This document shows positions 11,311 through 23,926 of a DNA stretch of 64,000 nucleotides, piece by piece. The DNA lies in NCBI GenBank assembly GCA_016647705.1, contig CM028329.1, positions 56,127,231-56,191,230 on the forward strand, read 5' to 3'. The notes under the pieces are model-generated. The model saw nothing but the letters and a program-made list of their open reading frames with translations, ran no database searches and was not told the origin of the DNA. How positions within the stretch are numbered: position 1 is the stretch's first letter; each line of letters begins with the position of its first letter. This DNA comes from Eucommia ulmoides (Eukaryota > Streptophyta > Magnoliopsida > Garryales > Eucommiaceae). The position numbers and the translations under genes were made by a program.

Positions 11311-14300
11311 GTTAGACCCAAACTTTTTATACACATAATATTAGTTGCAATTTAGAACATTTAGTAAATAACGGGGTAGATTGTGCCGTTTTATATTAAA
11401 TTTAAAATTTTAAGGGGTGAATTTGGAATTTTAAGAATATTAAAATTCAAAAGGGGTTTAAATAATAACCTAAAGAAAAATGGAGGGGAGGTCAATGTAA
11501 TATAGGAAAAAGGTTATTATATATATACACATCAATACATTCACTACGGTAGTGGAATCCAAACGAAAACCAAAATAGAGGAGACCTTTGACGTGGCAAT
11601 GCAAGGGTTCACAAACCACCACCATATTCATGCATATAAATTTGTCCATGCATAATTTGATCATCACCCTCAAAAGAAGAAATGAGAAAACAGAGAAGAG
11701 ATAGAGAGAGGATCGGAGCGTCGGTGCTGTCTTGTGATCGTTGGAGGTGTGGGAGTGTTCATCCGACGACTTTGCATGTGCGTGTTGTCGTCGCCAGTGT
11801 GCATCATCGTTTGTCTGGTGAGTGGGAGTAATTCAGTTGGCCGATCAGTGTGTAACTATGTGTGTGTTCTGTTTTCCGTTTATCGTTGTCGGAGATATGG
11901 GAGTCGTCCGACGGTGAGTATTCCGTCGTGGGTGTGTGGGCATGATCAGAGCAATGATCAGTGGGGGAACTCGTCGGCGGCGGTATTACGGTTCACCGAC
12001 GATCGTGTGTGGGTATGTTGTTTGGTCTGACGATGTGCGTGGGTGTGGACGTTGAAGTGTGTGTTTCGGTGCATGTGAGTGAGCCGTTGAGTTCGTTGTG
12101 TGGGTATGTGTGGGATCGTCACCATCGTTTGGTCGGCGTGTGTGCGTGCGAGGGTGTATTCTGTTGTCAGTTGTGTATGTGTGTGTGTGTGTGTGCTCTG
12201 CTCTGTTTCATCGTCATGTGAGTGAGGGTGTAGGTGTCGTCGTGGATGGTATGAATTACTGCAGTGGGTGTGTGTGTGTGTGTGCCGGTTGTCCGGTGGG
12301 TGGGTGTAATTATCGCCGGTGAGGGTGGTATGAGTGATCCTCCGGTGTGTGTGTGTGTTGTTTGTGTGTACTGCTGCGCAGTTGCTGCTGGGGGTGTGTG
12401 TGTGTGTATTTTGTTTGTCAGTTGTGTATGTGTGTGGGTGTGCTCTATTTTTCTTGCCGACTATGTGTGTGGGTGGGTGTGTCGTCGTCAGTTGTTTACG
12501 TCGATCGTCGGATGATTGTGTGCATGTATGTGTCGTTTGGTCGGATGTTGAGTGTGCATGGTGTGGGGGTAAACGTCGACGTAGGGTGGCCGACGGGGAG
12601 TGAGAATTAGTGTGAGAAAGAGGGAGTTCGCCGGAGTTGGTGAGGAGAGAGAGGGAGACGGCCGGCTGAGAACAGAACCAGAACAAAAACTGCTGATTGA
12701 CCGCTGCGGCGGTAGGGACGGTGGTGAGGTCAGGCGTAGAACAGAAACAGATGTGAAGAAGGAAAGAAGAAGATAAGAGAAAGAAGAAAAAAGAAAGGAA
12801 AAATGGAAAAAAAATTAAATTACAAAAACAACCCAAATAAAAACCAAAAATCCATTTCGCGGCCGGCGGACGATTCGAAACAAGTTCACAGGCGCTAGCA
12901 TCCCAATAGGTTTTGGACAATGACATGTTTGCAGTGTAGAGAACGAGGTGAGTGTACTGTCTTCTATATAAATTTATAAATTTTGTTTTCATATAAATTG
13001 TGGAAAATATATTTATTTAAAAATGAATAATTTTGCGATGCATTTGGATTGAGTTGGTTTTAAAAGGGAATTTTTTTTTTTTAGATCAAGTTGGTTTTAA
13101 AGGTGGAGGATGATTTTTTGTCCGACTATGTCATAGCTATGATCCCATTAGGAGGGTATGTCTTGCTGGATGGTTTTGACATGTTAGGAGGGCACGTCTT
13201 GCAGGTGGTTGATTATGTTGCGAGATATTATGACCTGTCCGGAGGATTAGTCCGACAGTTGGTTATTGATATCATAACCTTTCCAGAGGGTTAGTCCGGC
13301 AGGTGATTATTAATATTATTACTCATTAGGAGTGTTAGTCTTATAGGTGGTTGATTATATTATGACCTGTTCGGAGGGTTAGTCTGCCAGATGGTTGTTG
13401 ATATTATGACCTGTCCGGAGAATTAGTCCGGCAGGTGGTTGTTGATACTATGACCTGTCAGGAGGATTAATCCTACAGACGATTGATTATATTATGACCT
13501 GTCCGGAGGGTTAGTCCGGTAGGTGGTTGTTGATATCGTGACTTGTCCGGAAGATTAGTTCGGCAGGTGGTTGTTGATATTATGACTTATCAGAAGGATT
13601 AGTCCTGCAGGTGGTTGATTGACTCGTTAGGAGTGTAAAACCTGCGGGTGGTACGGTACCGTTGCAACTCCTGATCGTGAGGTAAAAACGATCCTATAGC
13701 TAATAGGAGAAGAAGTGTGGTGTATTTTATTATACGTTTAAAATATTTGGATTGGTTGGTTTCACTATTTGGATTGGGTGATAGATTATATTATATTTTG
13801 ATTAAAACATTCGGATGGGTTGATTTAAACCGATTGCGTTGGTTGATTTTAAATGTTTGGTTTGGTATTGTAAATATATTCAATTTATTTCTATGGTGGC
13901 AGGGATACTGGATTTTAGTACGATACGTGGTTATATTATATTATATTTCGAAATATGGTATTTATTATTTATACTTGATCCATGAAATATTTTTATTATT
14001 AAAAAGTTTTGGTTTCAGGTATCGCGGCTAGGAGTTGGTCCACTACTGACACTAGGTAGAGTCCGGGGGTAATGTCGTCCTGGAGGTGAGTCGGTCAGAT
14101 GTGAATCGGAGAAGGTTCAGGTATTTTTGTGTTTTTGGATGTGAATATTTGGGATCGGGTTATTCCCAAAGTTTGAAACGGGTACTTATATATATATTTT
14201 TGAAAAAAAAAAATACAGTAGCACGAGTATATAGGTATATATGTATGGATGGATATGCATAGATGGGTCAAGTCACATCAGGTTGACATCATGCCCGACC

Positions 14301-14333
14301 TCGGGTGATGGGTGCCTAGGGTGGGGTGTGACA
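11311..14333 (+). mobile_element. Tekay-type solo LTR no. 2, inverted (3023 bp)
   Basis: On the plus strand it runs from TGTTAGACCCAAAC to GGGTGGGGTGTGACA, the mirror orientation of solo LTR 1. A perfect 5-bp TSD, TCATC, flanks it (11306-11310 and 14334-14338). A TATATATATAC block about 200 bp in (11518) suggests that most of the LTR lies downstream of a transcription start. The 11700-12600 stretch is GT-rich and gives long meaningless frames on both strands. It separates Copia-1 integrase from RT. Confidence 0.92.
13100..13640 (+). repeat. 44-bp minisatellite (about 12 units) in solo LTR 2
   Basis: The period is 44 bp, measured at 13405, 13449 and 13493. The typical unit contains ACCTGtCCGGA, seven unpaired bases, then TCCGGCAGGT, a 10-bp stem with one bulge. 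The 13449 unit has both arms changed together (CAGGA..TCCT). The array abuts the same conserved GGTACCGTTGCAACTCC / GATCGTGAGG anchor (on this strand) that borders the other LTR arrays. Confidence 0.85.
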
Positions 14334-15465
14334 TCATCTCCTTTTTCATAGATGTTTTCCACGTAGGATCAGATAAGGCTTCCTGCACACTGTTAGGACT
14401 AGATACAAAAGAGAATTGATTCACAAATGATATATTTGATTCTAACAAACGATGGTTGGATACATAATGACTTATGGATATTTTACTTTACTAGAGAGTT
14501 AAGGTTCACATGTGGATTTAGGAATACCTCTTGTGTGGTGTTATGGTAACTTTCTCCTGTGTGGCTTAGGAACATCTTCAGTAAACGATTAGTGTGATAT
14601 ATCGACTGGGATAGAGAATGAACCTCAATTTTTGGCTGAGTTGGAGAATGATTCTCCTGTTCAGTTATTTGATTCTCATAACGATTTTGATCTAATATCG
14701 TACCACTTACATTCGGTTCACTCATTTCCTCATTTACTTTAGTTTGTGAGTCATTACTACTGAAATCTAATGTCATATCAGTTATCTCCAAGTTTCTCTC
14801 ATCTTGGTTATCGTAATATAGACTTTGAATTTCTTTTTGCTATTCCCCCTGAAATTTAAGTTTAGAGAAGTACATTGTATATTCAAGAAAAATAACATCC
14901 ATCTTGATAAATAGTCGACATGTTGAAGGATGATAATACCGATATCCCTTTTAATAAGTCGCATACCCAACAAAGACACATCTCAATGCTTGAGGAGTTG
15001 ACTTGGTGCATTGATGTTTGTATAGATGTACAAACACCACATATCGAAAGATATGAGAAGTTAAACTCGAGACAGTTAGAGTAGCAATCTTATCATTAAG
15101 AGTTTGAAATGGTGTTTTGAAACTGAGGGAGCTGGAAGGTAACCGATTGATTAAATAAGCTGCATAAGTTAAAGCCTCTCACTCAAACAACCACCACCAA
15201 GTGTCGATTTTTTGCTCGGTCACTTCGTTCTGTTGAGGCATAGTGGAACAAAAGGTGTGATAGATCATTCCTTGTGCTTCCAAATAATGTTGTAATTCAG
15301 TACTCTGATATTCCCCACAATTGTCACTGCGAAGAATTTGGATACTTCTATTGTACTGAGTTTCACTCTTTAGTTTACTTTGCTTTTGAATTTCATCAAA
15401 CAAAGTCATGTCATCCTGGTACAATCATCAATAAACGTTACAAATCAACGTGACCCACCCAAAGT
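14334..15465 (-). pseudogene. Copia-1 integrase (core and C-terminal part)
   Basis: The minus strand begins with VTTLGGSR then FVTFIDDCTRMT (first catalytic Asp region) near 15430. It continues with RSIQILRSDNCGEYQ (second Asp) and HTFCSTMPQQNEVTEQK near 15230, where the third catalytic Glu segment is normally N-G-V-A-E-R. The C-terminal part follows (LINRLPSS, RCVFVGYA), then the acidic linker toward RT (14483-14791). Several stops and a frame change near 15180 inactivate it. Confidence 0.87.
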
Positions 15466-16225
15466 AGTTACTGATTGCTCAAATTTAATACCCAATTTAG
15501 TGTAAAATATTACAGTTTAGCGTGCTTAAGTACGAGTGTCGAATCACAGGGATTGGATTGTAATTATTAATTTTTTTTTCCTATTTTTTGTTTGAATTTA
15601 ACAAGATTGGTTTTAGATTTTTAAATATGAAAAATAGAAAAATAATTAAATTAACATATTAAATGATAAATAACTGAGTGGAGGGCATGCATTCGTCTCT
15701 CGATTATCCTAATGTGTTTAATTCTTTATCTGTTTTGATTCTGTGTATAATGAAGTAATTTAACTACAAAAAAAAATTACAACGAAAGTACAACTATTTA
15801 ATCGGCATAGACTGTCTTTGGGATTTGGTTCCTAATCTATGGTGAACCAATCCCTAAGCATAGTTCATCATATCAAATACGTCAATTAATCGACTGTTTA
15901 ATCAGTATGAATTATCTTCGAGATTCGACTCCTACTAATTTACAGAAAATTAATCCCTAAGCATAACTCGTCATAATAAACCATATCGATTCTAATAAAA
16001 CTAATTCTATAACGGTTATATCCAAACCACAGGTATTAGATCTAATCCAAAAGTACCAATAAATTATTTCTAACATTCATAAAATGATAAAAATAATAAT
16101 TGATTTTATAAACAGTGTAAGATCATTAAACTCTTGTTATACAATCTTACACAGATAAAATAGAATAAGAAATTAAAACTACACCAAGAAATTCTAGAAA
16201 CGAATACAACCTAACCCAGTGATAG
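15466..16225. other. Unassigned insert between Copia-1 integrase and the Tekay composite
   Basis: About 760 bp without coding signal. It begins where integrase homology ends and stops where homology to the Tekay leader begins. A CACAGGGATTGG block at about 15558 and two inexact copies of a GTTTAATCGGCATAGA-like segment (about 15798 and 15896) are visible. Such blocks occur in LTRs or leaders of plant retroelements, but I could not find clean TG..CA ends or a TSD. Confidence 0.4.
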
Positions 16226-16857
16226 CCTTAATTTCATATCGCCGAATGGTCGTCTCTTTCTGCTTTAACCATATAAATTTCCCTCTCTAATAAAATCACG
16301 ATCACACCCACACATTAATGATAGGATCTGCGTATCTTAAATAGTAGCGCAATGTGTCGTGTAATTGCATAAATAAAGTATTGTCTACCAAGTCAATTCA
16401 ATGAATAACTTAACACTGGATGAATTAAGTGTGCTCTGTCACACTGTTGGTTTAACAATAAAAATATTATGTACTACCGACAGGAAATCCCAATGTCAAA
16501 TACTACTAATAGAATTACTTATCAGTTATAATTTAATATTCCCAACCACTAGCACTCCTACAATCGCGATCCACCCATTACCACTACTAACCACACTACC
16601 CGAACTACCAATTGATAGTATCACAACTTCGTTGAACCCACTAATTACCAACAAGACAGATAACCATGCCTGATGCCAATGTACCATCTAATGCAACGCA
16701 ATAACTATCACTCACGTGCTTAACCCACCTATTGACATCTTATCTCAAAGTCCCCTACTGACTAGACGACTGACACGTCTTCCTATCTCATGATCCCCTA
16801 TTGACACAACTACTGGCAAGTCTACAGAACCTATAACCTAGGCTCTGATACCAAAAT
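16226..16857 (-). mobile_element. Second copy of the Tekay leader with primer binding site
   Basis: This stretch matches 23297-23926 almost throughout, including TTTGGTATCAGAGCCTAGG (minus strand, about 16837-16855), a tRNA-iMet type primer site directly next to the LTR. Homology ends at about 16226, just past a possible gag start (MVKAERDDHS, minus). There is no gag beyond it. Confidence 0.82.
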
Positions 16858-18554
16858 TGTCACACCCCACCACGCACACCTGTCACCGTGGGGCTGGCGT
16901 GACGTCGACACGACCTCATCTTAACGTCAAACCCACTTGTAAACGACAAAATGTATACAAAAATATACAACCACAAATTCTGACTATATACAACATCTCT
17001 AACTGGGGACACACCCGTCCCTGAATTATAATAACAACAAAAGTATAACAACAATGAAGCTCTCATAGGTTCGTCTCAGACAGCTCCTCCCAAAATATTT
17101 CCATACTACACCATCGCCGGACTCTACCTAGTGCCAGTAGGGGACCGACTCCTAGCAGTTGTACCTACGAGTGTACTGCCTTCTTAGTAAAATATTTTTA
17201 AAATAATAATACATTCTAAATATTACCACAATTAAATATGGATCATGCATAAGTATGTAAACACCTCATAACTCGTAAAATCTCCAGTATATAAGCAGTG
17301 AAAATAAAACGATATAGATAAGTTCCATCTAAATCCATCTAATATAAAATCATATCAATCATCATAATAAATAATAAATCACCCAATATAAGTAAAGCAC
17401 CACATCTCGAACACACCACTCCACCACAACACACATTGGCTAGCCATAGCGATCGTTTTAATCTTACGATCGGGAGTTGCAAAGGTACCATACCATCCGT
17501 AGGATATGCATTCCTACGAACACCCATCACTCCGCTGAAGTGGATAATCACAGCGCAGTATAAACGTTTAACATCACTCTGCCGAAGCAGATAAATATCA
17601 CTCCGCCGAAGCGGATAACATCACTCCGTCGAAGCGGATCATATCATTCTGCCGAAACTAATAAATACTATGGTATCGTCCTAATCACTAACATCGTCAA
17701 ATCGATACCATTACTCTGCCGAAGTAGATAATCATCACTCTGCCGAAACAGATAAATACTATAACATCGTCAAATCAATAACGTCATCATTAAATCACAA
17801 ATCAATAACATCGTCTAATCTCAAACATCACCATCTATTTCCAAAACTGATTTTTTTAATCCAAAATCATATTTCTCATTTTCCTTTAAAAAAAACGTCT
17901 GATTTCACCAAAACTATTTTTCCACCCTTTATTTTTAAAAAACCAGGTATTTTTCACTCTCTTTTAAAACCACCAAATTTCAGCGAAAAACTGTTTTCAA
18001 CTTCCTTTCAAAACCAACACAATTCATTAAAAAATCCATTTTCTCAACTCAACCAGAAACCTACTTGATCCATATCATTTTGAAATTATTTAATTTAACT
18101 ACAACCATTTTCCATCATACATATCTATATAAATAGTTTGGTAAGAAGACAGTACACTCACCTAGTTATCCGTTTCACAAAACTTTCATTGACGACACTC
18201 TACCGAGACTCCGGTGCCTGCGAACTTAGAAGTGATAGAGCCTAAATAAATACTTTATTTAAAATAACCTAATCATGAAATGTAGGCCCTAAATTTCACA
18301 ATTTCTCCCGTCCTCACATTTTATTATGAAAAATTATTATTTGATAAATTTCGTTTTGTTAATAATTATTGTACGCATTTGTTAATATGCACGCTGACAA
18401 CATCTATTAGAATTAACGATTCTAAAATTATAATCCTGTTTGCTAATAATTTAATTTAATGAAAATAGTAATTGATTTAGATCTTATCTGTTCTGAATCG
18501 TCCGTCAGCCACGAGATGGATTTTTGAATTTTATTGGGGTTGTTTATGTAATTT

Positions 18555-18593
<39 letters not shown>

Positions 18594-19107
18594 CGGTTCT
18601 AGTTTTCTTTTCCCTGTTTCTGTTTCAGTTTGCATTCCCACCGCCGCCTACACCAGCTCCAATCACGCCACCAGACCGACGACACACGCACACAACGGCA
18701 CACCGTCGACGCACCCAACTCACACCACCGCCACCGCCACCGCTGTTGATCGACAACCGTCCAAACCCACACACATACACACATCGGAATAAATGGAGGA
18801 ACACACACACACTTGCTGTTCGACCAGACGATACACACATGCACACACGACGTTGTCGAACTGGACAGAACACATACCCACGCAGCCTTATCTAAACCCT
18901 ACACACACACACAGAGTAGCACACGCTTCCCCCCCCACACCTGATTTAAACACACACCCACATGCATGGTAGCAAAACGACGACTGCTCACACTCTTTCC
19001 CCATCGACGACGAGCAACTCATACACTACGACAAAATAAAATAGAACACACACGACCAACAGAATATTACACTGCCGACCAACAAATCACACGCACCATT
19101 GACGGAT

Positions 19108-19148
<41 letters not shown>

Positions 19149-19549
19149 TGATACACCCAGAAACAGAAAAAGAAACAGAGCACACACACACCCTGCCATC
19201 GGACAAGGAAAATAAACGGCACACACACACAACTCGCCAAACAGGACATTGATCAGCACCGAAACACACATCACGCTGAAGAACCCACCATCACTAGCGA
19301 TCATGAACATCCGACGACCCCCTTCTCTGGTTCTCTCTCTCTCTCTAGATTTTCTGAATCTTTTCTTCTTCTTCTTCTTCTTCGAGATTTTGGTGATTAT
19401 TACATGCATGAACAAATATTTATATGCATGTAATTAGTAGTCTAAGCATTGAGCTCCTCCTGCCACGTCGCCTGCTCCTCTCTCTCCTTTCAGCCGGCTG
19501 AACTCACGATCACACATACATATGTGCACACACAGACACACACACACAG

Positions 19550-19582
<33 letters not shown>

Positions 19583-19863
19583 ATTAAAATAAACTTTTGT
19601 TAAATTACTCTTTCCTCCCCCTAACTTCTTAAAATCTTCATTTTAGTCCAAGTCCACTTTTAAGAATTTCTTAAATTGCAATGTCACCCCTAAAAGTTTT
19701 AATTAAAAGTTAAATGCAATTTACCTCCCAAAGTTTGGATTTAATGTTTTTAAATTTGCGCATTGACCCCTAAATTTTTAATTGACCCAATTTCACCCCG
19801 AATTTTCCCGGTTACTCTAAAATGCAACTAAAATGACGTACGTGCTATGATTGAGGTCTTACA
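16858..19863 (-). mobile_element. 3' LTR of the Tekay-type element (3006 bp)
   Basis: Ends TGTCACACCCCACC and GAGGTCTTACA. It is homologous along its length to 23927-26886 and to the three solo LTRs. It holds a 23-bp minisatellite (17530-17770), a 37-base T run (18557-18593), and CA-rich microsatellites at 19110-19145 and 19520-19575. Long frames across the CA-rich parts are low-complexity artefacts. Confidence 0.9.
17530..17775 (-). repeat. 23-bp minisatellite with paired-base covariation (3' LTR)
   Basis: Units alternate between TCCGC cgaa GCGGA and TCTGC cgaa GCAGA, so the same stem position switches from C:G to T:A. Wobble versions also occur (TCCGC tgaa GTGGA, TCCGT cgaa GCGGA). The spacing between units varies. 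The array begins just after the conserved CGATCGGGAGTTGCAAAGG / GGTACCATACC anchor. Confidence 0.85.
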
Positions 19864-19882
19864 ACTCTTCCCTCCTAAAAAA
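19864..19882 (-). other. Polypurine tract of the Tekay-type element
   Basis: Directly before the 3' LTR the minus strand reads TTTTAGGAGGGAAGAGT. This purine run is the expected primer for plus-strand DNA synthesis. Confidence 0.8.
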
Positions 19883-20339
19883 AATTTCGTCCCGAAATTT
19901 TATTACCTTAGTCGAATAAATGCAGGTATCTGTTCCTTATCTCGTCTTCTGGCTCTCGTGTCGCATCTTCTTCTGCATGACTGCGCCATAACACCTCGAC
20001 TAATAGAATCATTTTTGTCTGCAACACCTAGTCCTTATGGCTTAGAATTTGAACTGGCTCTTCAACGTGTGTTAAATCTTCTTCCAGCTCGATTGGCTGC
20101 GAAGTTAACACATGCGATGGGTCTGGTACATATTTTTGGAACATCGTTACATGGAAAACGTCGCGTAATTGAGACGACTCTGGCGGTAAGGCAAGTCTAT
20201 AAGCTGTTATGCCAACTAGATCTAAAATTTCATATGGTCCAATGTACCTTCGACTTAACTTCCCTTTCTTCACGAACCTCATTACGCCTTTCCACAGAGA
20301 AATATGCAAAAACACATGATCTCCCATCTCAAACTCCAA
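19883..20339 (-). pseudogene. Tekay integrase C-terminus with chromodomain-like tail
   Basis: The minus strand encodes GDHVFLHISLWKGVMRF, RRYIGPYEILDLVG and HVTMFQKYVPDPSHV, the usual C-terminal barrel of chromovirus integrases. After a frame change it gives LVEVLWRSHAEEDATREPED, which corresponds to the degenerate chromodomain (VKVLWxxHxxEEATWExEDE) of Tekay/Del elements. Such tails are thought to direct insertion by binding chromatin. A stop follows LHLFD as expected for the end of pol. Confidence 0.85.
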
Positions 20340-21400
20340 CTCCCGCCGGCGCTTGTCTGCGTAACTCTTTTATCGACTTCGAGCGAATATTAATTTTTCT
20401 CGAATCACCTTCACTTTGTCTGCAGTCATCTGGCTATGTCCACTTCAACAATTTCCATTCACCCACCTCAGTCCAACAGACTGAGGTCCTGCATCTCCTA
20501 CCATGCAACGCTTCATACGGGGCCATCTTGATTTTCGAATGGTAGCTGTTGTTGTAGACAAATTCCATTAACGACAAATGATCATCCCAACTACCAGGAA
20601 ATTCCAGAACAACTTCTCTTAACATATCCTCCAATGTCTGAATCATATGCTCTGATTGACCATCTGTCTGAGGATGGAAAACGGTGTTATATTTGAGTTT
20701 GGTACCTAAAGCAGTCTGAAGACTCGGCCAGAACCTCGAAGTAAATATCGGATCTCTATCCGACACTATAGAAATCGGTGTGCCATGCAACCTAACAATC
20801 TCATCGATATACAATTGGGTATACTTTTCAAGAGAATACATCGTCTTTACGGTCAGAAAATGAGCGAACTTGGTAAGTCTATCAACGATCACCCAGATAG
20901 AATTATGCCCCTTTTGAGTACGAGGTAATCTCGAAATGAAATCCATCGTGATATGCTCCCATTTCCACTCTGGAATAGGTAGATGTTGCAGCAACCCACT
21001 TGGACGTTGATGTTCAATCTTCACTTGCTAGCAAGTAAGACACCTGGCAACAAACTCCACAATTTCTTGTTTCATTCCGATCCACCAATAATGCTCACTC
21101 GAATCCCGATACATTTTGGTACCGCCTGGATGCATCGCGTATGCTAAGCTATGCGCTTCTTCCAAAATATCGTTTTTCAAACTGGTGTCGTTAGGCACAC
21201 ACAATCTATTCCCCATCATCAACACCTCGGCGCTCTCCCTGACATGAAAATCCAATTTGTGACCACTTCTCACTTCATCTCGAATCTTCTCCAATTGAAC
21301 GTCTGACTTCTGAGCTTCGATAATACGATCAATCAACGTCGGCTTCAAAGTCAAAGTGGTAAGCAATGCAGCCGTCTGACCAACCGTTAACTGAACTCAC
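20340..21400 (-). pseudogene. Tekay integrase: zinc finger and catalytic core
   Basis: From 21366 downwards: SLAYAMHPGGTKMYRDSSEH, HYWWIGMKQEIVEFVARCLTC (the H-H-C-C zinc finger), then MDFISRLPRTQKGHNSIWVI, IVSDRDPIFTSRFW and FHPQTDGQSEHMIQTLEDML. All three catalytic acidic residues (D, D, E) appear present. A stop separates the finger from the core at about 21025, and the frame breaks again near 20440. The core is otherwise open for 196 codons, so this is one of the better kept domains here. Confidence 0.9.
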
Positions 21401-22690
21401 AACAATCTTAAATCGGCATACAGATTAGTATGAACGACTCTTATGTGCACGATTAAACCTGCCGATTTCTGACTCAACGTATAAGCTACAACCTAAGCTT
21501 TTCCCGGGTGATAGTGGATATTGCAATCATAGTCTTTAATCAACTCTATCTAACGTCTCTGCCTCAAATTTAATTTCTTATAAGTAAACAGATATTTTAA
21601 ACTTTGGTGGTCGGTGTAGATTTCACACGTCTCGCCATACAAGTAGTGTCTCCAAATCTTTAAGGCAATTATAATTGCTGCCAGCTCCAGATCATGCGTC
21701 GGGTAATTTTGCTCATGATTCTTCAGTTGTCGAGATGCGTATGTGATTACATGACCATGCTGCATCAGAACACATCCTAGCCCTTGGTGGGACGCATCAT
21801 TATAAATCACAAAATCACCCCTTCCGTCGGGAGGGATAGTATTGGTGCCGATATCAATCTACTCTTCAACTCCTAGAAACTCTATTCGCATTTGCCAGTC
21901 CACTTAAATTTGGATTCCTTGTGGGTCAAACGAGTTAATAACAGAGAATCCCTATACAAATTGTCGATAGTGACCTGCTAATCCTAAAAAGCTTCGAACT
22001 TCAGTCATATTTCTTGGCCTTTCCCATTGAACAACAACTTCCACTTTCTACGGGTCTACCTAAATTCCATCTCCTGAGATAACATGCCCCAAAAATACCA
22101 CATGATCTAACTAAAATTCATATTTGCTGAGTTTCGGATACAATCGCTTCTCCCGCAACGTATGCAACACCATCTGAAGATGCTCTGCATGCTTGTCTCT
22201 GCTTTGGGAATATATTAATATATCGTCAATAAATATGATAATAAATTGATCCCGATAAGGTTGGAAGATTCAATTCATAAAGTCCATGACGGCAGCAGGG
22301 GCATTTATCAATCCGAATGGCATAACCAAAAATTCATAGTGTCCATATCTCGTACGGAACGCCGTTTTTGCGACATCACTGTCTCTGACTTTCAATTGGT
22401 GATACCCCAATCGAAGATCTATTTTGGAAAATGCTTTAGCCTTCTGGAGTTGGTCAAACAAATCATCAATCCTAGGCAACGAATATTTATTACGAACGGT
22501 CACCCTATTCAGCTGTCGATGGTCGATACACATTCTCAATGTGACATCTTTCTTCTTCACGAACGACACTGGGGTTCCCCATGGGAAAACACTGGGTCTT
22601 ATAAACCCACAATCTAATAAATCTTGTAACTACACCTTCAATTCTTTCAACTCAGTAGACGCCATACGATAGCGTGGAATCAATATAGGA
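21401..22690 (-). pseudogene. Tekay reverse transcriptase and RNase H
   Basis: RT reads from about 22650: [69 protein letters not shown], then after a stop IIIFIDDILIYSQS with the catalytic D-D. RNase H follows at 21810-21550 ([53 protein letters not shown]). Stops occur near 22270, 22090, 21950 and 21547. The sequence is typical of Ty3/gypsy chromoviruses. Confidence 0.9.
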
Positions 22691-23296
22691 GCAGTTCCGG
22701 GAAGTAACTCGATCGTGAATTCCATCTCCCTATCTACTGGCAACCCTAGTAATTCGTCTGGAAACACGTCAGGAAAGATCTCTAACCACTGGAATATCTG
22801 CTATCGAAACTTCTCTTTGATTGGTGTTAATCACGTGCGCAAGGTATCCTTGACATCCTTTCTGTAACAATTTCCTGGCTTCTAGGGCTGAAATCAGACT
22901 AACAGGAGTGATAATTCTGTCTCCCGAGAATACAAATTCTGGCTCGCCTGAGATTTGAACGATCGCATTCTTCTTAAATCAATCCACCGTGGCATGATAG
23001 CCGAACAACAAATCCATATCTAGTATTACATCAAGACCATAAATATTCAAGGGTAATAGGTCTACCGACAACTTTCTACTACCAATACGAAGTGAACTAT
23101 ATTTATACGCGCTAACTATTAACACGGACTCATAGTTCTCGGATACTTCCTACACATCATTCTCTATAATTCATGCTGCATTTGCCCATTTCGTATAACT
23201 TTTAAATTTGCCTGCCCGTCAACCTAAAACGTATTTCCAAAGTAAATTCTTTCTAGATTAGTCTACATCTTATCTCTTCCGTTTTTACTAGATCAG
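22691..23296 (-). pseudogene. Tekay protease remnant; gag absent
   Basis: Traces of the C-terminal half of the protease remain (LLFGYHATVD, FKKNAIVQISGEPEFVFSGD at about 23005-22915), followed by the linker VNTNQREVSIADIPVV before RT. No gag capsid or zinc-knuckle segment can be found between here and the primer site. The ~4.06-kb internal region therefore looks gag-deleted. Confidence 0.7.
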
Positions 23297-23926
23297 ATTT
23301 AATTTCATATCGTCGAATGGTCGTCTCTTTCTGCTTTGACCATACCTACCTCCCTCTTTAATAAAATCACGATCACACCCACACATTTATGATAGGATCT
23401 GCGTATCCTAAATAATAGCACAGTGTGTCGTGTAATTGCATAAATAAAGTGTTGTCTACCAAGTCAATTCAATGAATAACTTAACATTGGACGAATTAAG
23501 TGTGATCGGTCACACTGTTGGTTTAACAATAAAAATATTATGTACTACCGACAGGGAATCCCAATATCAAATACTACTAATAGAATTACTTATCAGTTAT
23601 AATTTAATATTCCCAACCACTAGCACTCCCACAATCGCGATCCACCCATTACCACTACTAACCACACTACCTGAACCACCAACTGGCAGTATCACAACTT
23701 TGTCGCACCCACTAATTACCAACAAGATAGATAACCATGCACAATGCCGATGTACCATCTAATGCAATGCAATAACTATCACTCATGTGCTTAACCCACC
23801 TATTGACACCCTATCTCAAAGTCCCCTACTGACTAGACGACTGACACGTCTTCTTATCTCATGATCCCTTATTGACACAACTACTGGTAAGTCTACAGAA
23901 CCTAACCTAGGCTTTGATACCAAAAT
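23297..23926 (-). other. Tekay 5' leader and primer binding site
   Basis: Immediately inside the 5' LTR the minus strand reads TTTGGTATCAAAGCCTAGG, the tRNA-iMet type primer site with one change. The ~600-bp leader carries no convincing gene. It is duplicated at 16226-16857. Confidence 0.8.

Noticed and set aside
11958-12992. 344-codon open frame on the minus strand, His/Thr-rich
   Set aside because: It lies inside a solo LTR and is produced by GT-rich simple sequence; other frames of the same stretch are also open and no domain is visible.
19847-20545. 232-codon plus-strand frame
   Set aside because: Shadow of the Tekay integrase C-terminus, which is clearly coded on the minus strand.
22246-22617. 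123-codon plus-strand frame
   Set aside because: Shadow of the minus-strand Tekay reverse transcriptase.
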